Shown: positions 14,488 to 19,500 of the stretch, piece after piece
Layout: each line of letters opens with the position of its first letter
How positions within the stretch are numbered: the stretch's first letter is position 1
From: a bacterium
GTDB taxonomy: Bacteria; Hydrogenedentota; Hydrogenedentia; Hydrogenedentiales; SLHB01
Direction: 5' to 3'
DNA length: 19,500 nt
Assembly (NCBI GenBank): GCA_024231375.1
Contig: JAAEQP010001111.1
Coordinates: 1-19,500 of the forward strand
Notes under the pieces: generated by a model
The model's input: only the letters and a program-made list of their open reading frames with translations
Database searches by the model: none
What the model was told of the DNA's origin: nothing
Position numbers and translations under genes: made by a program

Positions 14488-14985
14488 GTGTCAGGGGACA
14501 AGGACAACCCGGGGGCGCTCGACAAGGCGACGTCCGACGCCACCGAAGCCGGGACTTCGAGCCGCGTCCACGTGTCGCGGACACCCGCGGGATCGGCCCG
14601 AGTAGCTGACGGCGGGGCCGACGTCGCCGCGCACGACTCCGGTATTCAGGGCCTTCTGGTGTCGGTGAGACCCAGCATGATCCATGTGACGCTGCCCGAC
14701 ATCCAGTCCGCCCAACACCAGATCGCGCTCGTCGGCGCGCTTCACCGAACCTTGGAGAGCGCGCCGTCCGATGCCGATTGGGTCGTGGATGTGTCGCAGG
14801 TTCGCCTGCTCCCGCTATCGTTCGCAGGCTTCCTGCTGGGGTTGGGAGAGAAGCTTCGGAGCAAGGGGCTCGGGCTGCGCCTTGCAGGGGTCAGAGAGGG
14901 GCTGTTCGCCTCGGGAGCGGATTCAATGGCCTTCGCGTTCTCCGAGTTCACGAGCAGAGAGGACAGGGAGAGGAAGTCCGACTAG
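14488..14985 (+). CDS. STAS-domain-like protein (anti-anti-sigma type), divergent
   Basis: 165 aa. Residues 1 to about 52 are polar, low in complexity and probably disordered. The rest (about 55-155) has the strand/helix order of a STAS domain: a strand at LLVSV and IHVTLP, then WVVDVSQVRLLPLSFAGF, where S111 falls at the place of the phosphorylatable Ser of SpoIIAA/RsbV (usual motif DSSGLG), then a helix (LGLGEKLRSKG) and a strand (LGLRLAGV). In the known systems such proteins bind a serine kinase/anti-sigma factor and are switched by a phosphatase; neither partner is in the window. The domain call is from pattern, not from a search. GTG 14488 has a clear AAGGAGAGG upstream. The hybrid kinase follows after 113 bases on the same strand, so the pair is probably cotranscribed. 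Confidence 0.6.
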   Translation: MSGDKDNPGALDKATSDATEAGTSSRVHVSRTPAGSARVADGGADVAAHDSGIQGLLVSVRPSMIHVTLPDIQSAQHQIALVGALHRTLESAPSDADWVVDVSQVRLLPLSFAGFLLGLGEKLRSKGLGLRLAGVREGLFASGADSMAFAFSEFTSREDRERKSD

Positions 14986-15098
14986 AGGATGAGTTGCCGG
15001 TTGGACAGAGGGGGACGCCTCGCGTTTCCCTGCGTTCGAGGAGAGGTCCGTGTGCTCTTCTCAACGCAAGGCCATTGCCATCTCGGGAAAAGGACGCG

Positions 15099-17933
15099 AT
15101 GAACGCGCCCCTGGACATTCTCCTTGTGAGCCCGTCGACCGAGGGCATCTCGGCGATGGCCCAAGCGTTCCGCGACGCCGGACACGACGTCCGCATCCAC
15201 GCGGCGCCTTCCCTGGAGGACGCCACCCGCGATCTGGAACGGACTGACTGGGCGGCGGTTCTCATGGACCACACCGCATCGAATGGATCGCCTCTGGCCG
15301 CATTCACCCTGTTCGACCGGGTCGTCCGCGAGACCCCGTTCATCGTCCTCGCCGACAGCATTGACGGCGAGGACGCAGTGGCACTCGTGCGTTGCGGGGT
15401 GCGTGACTGCATCCCGCCAAACGACTTCGAGCGGCTCGTGCCCGCGGTTGAACGGGAACTCCGCGAGGCCGAGGTGCGGCGCGAGCGCCGGGCCGCCGAG
15501 CAAGCCCTGCTGAGGCGTGACGCGATCCTGCAGGCCGTGGCCTTCGCGGCCGAGTGCTTCCTGAAGTCCGAATCCTGGGAGAAGGTTCTTCCGGAAGTCC
15601 TGGCCCGGCTGGGGCTGGCAACGGGCGCGGCCCGCGCCTACGTGCTTCGCAACTCCCTGGGGCCCCGCGGCGAAATGCTCGCGAGCCGTAGGTACGAATG
15701 GACGGGCGCGGGCATGGAAGTCCATCTTGACGACGCCTTGAGGCATGGCGTCTCGTGTGGAGCCGACGGTCTGGGCGCATGGGGAGAGATGCTTCGCGCC
15801 GGGGAAGTCGTCGTCGGTCATCCCCATGAAGCGCCTCCCCTGTTGCGTGCCCTGTTGACAGGTCAGGGCATCGTCTCCTGTGTGCTCGTGCCCGTCTTCG
15901 TGAACAACGAGTGGTGGGGATCGCTGGGCCTGGATGAGCGGCGCGAAGGGCGTTCGTGGCCGCCCGCGGAGACCGAAGTGCTCCGGGCCGCCGCCGGGAC
16001 CCTTGCGGCAGCCGTTCAAGACGAACGCGTGCGGCAGGAACTGCGTCAGTCCACGGAGAAGATTCGCGCAATCCTCGCCGAATCTCTCGACGCCATCGTC
16101 ATCGTCGATATCGAGACAGGGCACATCATCACAACAAACGGCGCAGTGCAGCGCGTTCTCAAGCGCGAGGACGCGACTCTTCAGGGGGCGCCGCTGTCGG
16201 CGATTCATCCATCTCTCTCCCAAGCACGGCTGTTGGAATGGCGGAACCGTTTCCGGGAGCGGCGGCACATTCTGGAGTCGATCGAGGTCAAGCGTCTCGA
16301 TCAGACCTGCCTGATTGAGTTGACGGCAACCCCCATCCCCTGGGAGGCGGGCAAGGCCGTGCTCGTGACGTTGCGCGACGTGACCGAGCGCGAACGATCC
16401 GAAGAAGAGCGAATCCGGTTGGTGCAGGCCGTGGAGCAGGCCGTCGAGTCGGTTGTGGTCACCGACGTGGACGGGACCATTCAGTACGTGAACGGGGCCT
16501 TCGAACGGGTAACCGGATACTCGCGGGCCGAGGCCGTTGGAGGCAATCCGCGCATCCTCAAGAGCGGCGTGCATGACGACGCCTTCTACGAGAGCCTCTG
16601 GCAGACCATCACGCAGGGCGACGTGTGGCGCGGGCGGCTTCGTAACAAGCGCAAGGACGGATCCCTGTTCACCGAAGAGACGACCATCTCGCCCATCCGG
16701 GACCATTCAGGCAGGCTCATCAACTACGTAGCCGTCAAGCAGGACGTGACGCAGCAACTGGCCCTGGAGCAGCAACTGCAGCAGTCGCAGAAGATGCAGG
16801 CCATCGGCACGTTGGCGGGTGGTATTGCGCACGACTTCAACAACATCCTGTTCGCCATGCTGGGGTTCGCCGAACTGGGTCTTCAATGGGCCGAACCCGG
16901 CAGCAAACTCTATGACTGCTTCAGGCAGGTCGTGGCGGGTGGCCAACGCGCCACGGACCTGGTGAAGCAGATCCTGACGTTCAGCAGACAGAGCGAGCAG
17001 GAACGCCATCCCATCGAATTGCATCTTGTCCTAAAGGAAGTCCTGAAGCTTCTGCGCGGCACGTTGCCGTCGACCATCCAGTTCCGGCAGCGGATCGAGG
17101 CGGATTGTGGCTACGTTCTCGCCGACCCCACCCAGATTCACCAAGTTGCCATGAACCTGTGTACCAATGCCTACCATGCCATGCGCGAGACGGGCGGCGT
17201 GCTACAAGTCGCACTGGCGGCGGTGGACGTCGACGAGGCCTTCGCCCACGAGCATCGAGACCTCGAGCCCGGTCCTCACGTGCGTCTGTCCGTGACGGAC
17301 AACGGGCCCGGCATGGACGCGAAGACGCGCGAACGGGCGTTTGAGCCCTATTTCACCACCAAGAAAGCGGGCGAAGGCACGGGCATGGGGCTTGCCACCG
17401 TGCATGGCATCGTCAAGACGCACGGCGGCAGCGTCAGCGTTTGGAGCGAGCCCGGCAAGGGGACCCGGTTCGACCTGTACTTCCCGTGCTATGTGGAGGC
17501 GGACACCTCCCCCGAGGCAGGGCACGACGAGTCCAGGCCGCGCGGTGGCTTCGAGGAAGTGCTGTTTGTCGACGACGAAGAACCCATCGTCGAATTGGGG
17601 GAGATACTCTTGGCCGACCTGGGGTACCGCGTGACAGCCTGCACCTCCAGCGGCGAGGCGTTGCGTCTGTTCTCGGCGCAGCCCCGCCGATTCAGCGTGG
17701 TTATCACCGATCAGACCATGCCGCAGTTGACGGGTGTCGAACTGGCCCAGAAGGCCCTCGGCATCCGCCCCGACATCCCCATCATCCTATGCACGGGGTT
17801 CAGCGAAGCGGTCAATGAGGAGAAGGCCAAGGCCATTGGAATCCGCGCCTACCTCAAGAAACCCATCATCCAGCGCGACCTCGCCCGTGCTATCCGTCAC
17901 GCGCTCGACGGGAACGACACCCCCCTCCCGTGA
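15099..17933 (+). CDS. hybrid sensor histidine kinase, receiver-like - GAF - PAS - PAS - HisKA - HATPase - REC
   Basis: 944 aa, soluble. The N-terminal receiver-like domain (about 1-120) keeps an Asp at the phosphorylation position (D57, VLMDHT) but lacks the acidic pair (reads LVSPST) and the Lys (reads CIPPND), so it is probably inactive. A GAF domain follows (about 140-310, WWGSLGLD), then two PAS domains (about 315-430 and 435-555, the latter with VTGYSRAEAVG and NYVAVKQDVT). HisKA carries GGIAHDFNN with H578. The ATPase domain has NLCTNAYHA (about 686-694), DNGPGM (734-739), FEPYFTT and GTGMGLA. The C-terminal receiver has D825/D826, D871 (VITDQTMP) and K921. There is no output domain. 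ATG 15099 has AAAAGGA just upstream; the frame is open back to 14778 only because it crosses the STAS gene. Its GAF region is clearly homologous to that of the NarX-type kinase upstream. Confidence 0.92.
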   Translation: MNAPLDILLVSPSTEGISAMAQAFRDAGHDVRIHAAPSLEDATRDLERTDWAAVLMDHTASNGSPLAAFTLFDRVVRETPFIVLADSIDGEDAVALVRCGVRDCIPPNDFERLVPAVERELREAEVRRERRAAEQALLRRDAILQAVAFAAECFLKSESWEKVLPEVLARLGLATGAARAYVLRNSLGPRGEMLASRRYEWTGAGMEVHLDDALRHGVSCGADGLGAWGEMLRAGEVVVGHPHEAPPLLRALLTGQGIVSCVLVPVFVNNEWWGSLGLDERREGRSWPPAETEVLRAAAGTLAAAVQDERVRQELRQSTEKIRAILAESLDAIVIVDIETGHIITTNGAVQRVLKREDATLQGAPLSAIHPSLSQARLLEWRNRFRERRHILESIEVKRLDQTCLIELTATPIPWEAGKAVLVTLRDVTERERSEEERIRLVQAVEQAVESVVVTDVDGTIQYVNGAFERVTGYSRAEAVGGNPRILKSGVHDDAFYESLWQTITQGDVWRGRLRNKRKDGSLFTEETTISPIRDHSGRLINYVAVKQDVTQQLALEQQLQQSQKMQAIGTLAGGIAHDFNNILFAMLGFAELGLQWAEPGSKLYDCFRQVVAGGQRATDLVKQILTFSRQSEQERHPIELHLVLKEVLKLLRGTLPSTIQFRQRIEADCGYVLADPTQIHQVAMNLCTNAYHAMRETGGVLQVALAAVDVDEAFAHEHRDLEPGPHVRLSVTDNGPGMDAKTRERAFEPYFTTKKAGEGTGMGLATVHGIVKTHGGSVSVWSEPGKGTRFDLYFPCYVEADTSPEAGHDESRPRGGFEEVLFVDDEEPIVELGEILLADLGYRVTACTSSGEALRLFSAQPRRFSVVITDQTMPQLTGVELAQKALGIRPDIPIILCTGFSEAVNEEKAKAIGIRAYLKKPIIQRDLARAIRHALDGNDTPLP

Positions 17934-17960
17934 GCGGGGGTCCCAAGGACGGCGTCTATC

Positions 17961-18830
17961 TCAGTCCAGGCGGAAGTCCTGATTCTCGAACCATTCCTTC
18001 AGTTCGTCCAAGTCGGGTGGGCGCGTCTCCTCGTCGTATTGCTGCTCCATCTTCTCGACCAACTCCGCCAGGTCGGGCCGTTTGTCCATCACCTCGACCA
18101 AGCGGTTCAAGAAGTGCTTGCGCATGATTACCAACTCATCGAAATCGATGGACATGGAGAACATGTCGTCCAGCTTGCGTACCACCGACTCGATGGCCGC
18201 CGCGTTGCGCCCCTGCACATACGCCGGTATCTCCGCCACAAGCGTCATCAAGTCCAGTTCTGCCTCCCGCGCTCGCGTCGTGAGGTAGGTGATGAAGCTG
18301 GCCGGGCCCTCGTAGTTCGACGGCGCCAGGTCGAACTCGTCGAGCGTGGGGAGAAGCCGCGGATCGGATACTGAACTGAAAAATCGCGGCTCTTTGGTAT
18401 GCGGCACGGTGCCTGCCACACTGCCTATGAAACACACCCGTGACACGCCGCACTCAGCCGCCACGTGCAATATGCAGTCCGCGAACTCTCGCCAGCCCAG
18501 GTTGGGTTCTTTCCCCCCAAACAGCACCACGTTGTGATCGGGGCTCCAGTAGAATTCATTCTCCGGCAACTCGAATTCTTCGATAAGCCCATCCGCGATG
18601 CGTACGTGCGGACGAAACAGAGCCGAAATCTCCATCGAACCCGGGAAATTCAGGATGTAGTGCGGATGCGGGTCAATCTCCGCGAACATCCGGGCATCCA
18701 GATGGTCGATCAGGTAATCGATGGTTCCCGTGGATACGTCGCCGCCGTCCATCCAGCCCGACAGTCCCAGTAGCATCGTGGCGTCGGCCATGGACGGGTG
18801 TTCTGTGAAGCTGAGTGATTCGTAGGCCAT
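17961..18830 (-). CDS. PAC2-family protein (proteasome-assembly-chaperone-like)
   Basis: 289 aa. The PAC2 family (PF09754) has ATP-grasp-free, ligase-like folds found in archaea, actinobacteria and PVC-type bacteria as well as eukaryotic proteasome assembly chaperones; the bacterial role is not settled. The typical start of the fold is seen in MLLGLSGWMDGGDVSTGTI (about 19-37), followed by the strand IDPHPHYILNFPG, a central ISALFRPH segment, FGGKEPNLGW, the strand CFIGSVAGTVPHTKEPR, and AEIPAYVQGRNAAAIESV. The C-terminal 60 residues are helical and highly charged, likely a coiled coil. ATG 18830 is chosen because homology-like sequence begins right there; no good ribosome binding site is visible, and an open frame continues upstream without motifs. 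Convergent with the hybrid kinase (27 bases between stops) and divergent from the secreted protein gene at 19012. Confidence 0.8.
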   Translation of the reverse strand: MAYESLSFTEHPSMADATMLLGLSGWMDGGDVSTGTIDYLIDHLDARMFAEIDPHPHYILNFPGSMEISALFRPHVRIADGLIEEFELPENEFYWSPDHNVVLFGGKEPNLGWREFADCILHVAAECGVSRVCFIGSVAGTVPHTKEPRFFSSVSDPRLLPTLDEFDLAPSNYEGPASFITYLTTRAREAELDLMTLVAEIPAYVQGRNAAAIESVVRKLDDMFSMSIDFDELVIMRKHFLNRLVEVMDKRPDLAELVEKMEQQYDEETRPPDLDELKEWFENQDFRLD

Positions 18831-18903
18831 GTGAAGCTGTCTTGTGAGTTTGCCGGGTCCGCGCGTGCGATCCGGCTCCTGGTTTGTTCGCACCTCTGTA
18901 TTC

Positions 18904-18932
18904 ACTGTATCCGAGGCGCGCGGATTTCGCAA
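18904..18932 (-). promoter_or_regulatory. candidate promoter of the PAC2-family gene
   Basis: On the minus strand TTGCGA (18932-18927) is followed after exactly 17 bases by TACAGT (18909-18904); each matches consensus at four of six positions. The leader would be about 65 bases. It is in the 181-base spacer between divergent genes. No equally good promoter was found for the + gene at 19012. Confidence 0.4.
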
Positions 18933-19011
18933 CTGGACCGCAGCACATCGCGCCGCGTTGTAGTGCCGTCGGCGGCCTTGATATGCTGCCACGAAACCAA
19001 GGGGAGAGCCG

Positions 19012-19500
19012 ATGAGTACCTCTTTCGCATCCGTTTGCACGGTGTCCGTATTGGTAGGGATCGCAATCCATGGAGGCGCGCGTGCGGACGAGTCACCCCG
19101 TCAGCAAGTCAGCGGCATCTACCCGCACCTCGCCTTCTTCAACGACGAAAACGAATGTGGCACCGGCGCTCTCGTCCCCTGGGCGGACCGGCTGTGGGTC
19201 ATCACGTATGCGCCCCATAGACCGGGCGGGTCGACGGACAAGCTCTATGAGATCGACGATGCCCTCAGCCTGACCGTTCGCCCCGAGAGCGTCGGCGGCA
19301 CCCCCGCCAACCGCATGATCCACCGCGAGAGCGGCCAACTCCTTATCGGTCCTTACGCGATCGACGCGCAGGGCAAGGTCCGCGTCATCCCGCCGTCACG
19401 CATGCCCGGCCGTCTCACTGGAACCGCAAGGCACCTGACCGATCCTGATCACAAAGTCTACTTCGCCACCATGGAAGAAGGCTTCTACGAGGTGGATGTC
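19012..19500 (+). CDS. secreted beta-propeller-like protein, N-terminal part (runs off the window)
   Basis: The first 163 codons are visible and the frame is open to the window edge. ATG 19012 has GGGGAG five bases upstream. Residues 1-25 form a signal peptide (core VCTVSVLVGIAI, cleavage after ARA). The mature start, VSGIYPHLAFFNDENECGTG, then ALVPWADRLWVITYAPH, KLYEIDD, VGGTPANRMIHRES, LLIGPYAID and YFATMEEGFYEVDV, matches a family of exported hypothetical proteins common in planctomycetes and relatives, with repeated blades like a WD40/propeller fold. No catalytic motif is visible in this part and the function is not known to me. It is divergent from the PAC2-family gene. Confidence 0.8.
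   Translation, partial: MSTSFASVCTVSVLVGIAIHGGARADESPRQQVSGIYPHLAFFNDENECGTGALVPWADRLWVITYAPHRPGGSTDKLYEIDDALSLTVRPESVGGTPANRMIHRESGQLLIGPYAIDAQGKVRVIPPSRMPGRLTGTARHLTDPDHKVYFATMEEGFYEVDV

Noticed and set aside
14982..16706. 574-codon open frame on the minus strand inside the second hybrid kinase
   Set aside because: Antisense to GAF and PAS domains that are clearly coding; no start signal or domain.
17919..17941. ACCCCC / GGGGGT hairpin at the stop of the second hybrid kinase
   Set aside because: Six base pairs with a long loop and no T tract on either side; too weak to call a terminator.

Overview
The window is GC-rich DNA, densely coding on both strands, with no rRNA, tRNA, CRISPR array, transposase or phage gene visible. 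The gene families suggest a large-genome environmental bacterium close to the PVC / Candidatus Hydrogenedentes type. The pointers are a secreted hydrazine-synthase-alpha-like (HzsA-related) diheme protein with NPCBM and SUMF1-like domains, a planctomycete-style secreted beta-propeller protein, a PAC2-family protein and many hybrid histidine kinases. This placement is inferred from gene content only.

Layout. (A) 1-261: the Ala/Glu-rich C-terminal tail of a gene that begins upstream, carrying a 27-bp tandem repeat, followed by a strong intrinsic terminator. (B) 279-2226: a promoter and a stand-alone acetolactate synthase large subunit (ilvB) on +, ending at a hairpin terminator shared with a convergent gene. 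(C) 2303-6307, minus: one very large (1334 aa) secreted multidomain protein reading NPCBM - helical linker - beta-propeller - two CxxCH haem sites - SUMF1-like domain. (D) 6467-7966, plus: a DapA/NanA-superfamily aldolase and a Nudix (ADP-ribose-pyrophosphatase-like) hydrolase in a tight pair, divergent from C across a palindrome-containing spacer. (E) 7963-8241, minus: a 92-codon ORF that looks like the C-terminal stub of a larger enzyme, wedged between the Nudix gene and the signalling block. (F) 8235-17933: a signal-transduction block of about 9.7 kb. It holds a minus-strand operon (Rcp1-type single-domain response regulator plus REC-HK-REC hybrid kinase, ATGA overlap), a divergent 103-aa orphan gene, a NarX-type kinase overlapping its LuxR/NarL-type response regulator, a STAS-like protein, and a second hybrid kinase. 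(G) 17961-19500: a PAC2-family gene (minus) divergent from the start of a secreted propeller-like protein (plus, runs off the window).

How the parts fit. The NarX-type kinase and its LuxR regulator form a classical output to transcription. The two HDFNN-type hybrid kinases, the single-domain regulator and the STAS protein have no DNA-binding output of their own, so they probably form a phosphorelay or partner-switching layer around it. Both large plus-strand kinases start with a degenerate receiver and share the same GAF module, which suggests duplication from a common ancestor. The most unusual single gene is the 1334-aa HzsA-like fusion. It keeps both haem attachment sites but has no cysteine in the expected formylglycine-enzyme active-site segment, so it looks like an exported redox/binding protein rather than a sulfatase-activating enzyme.
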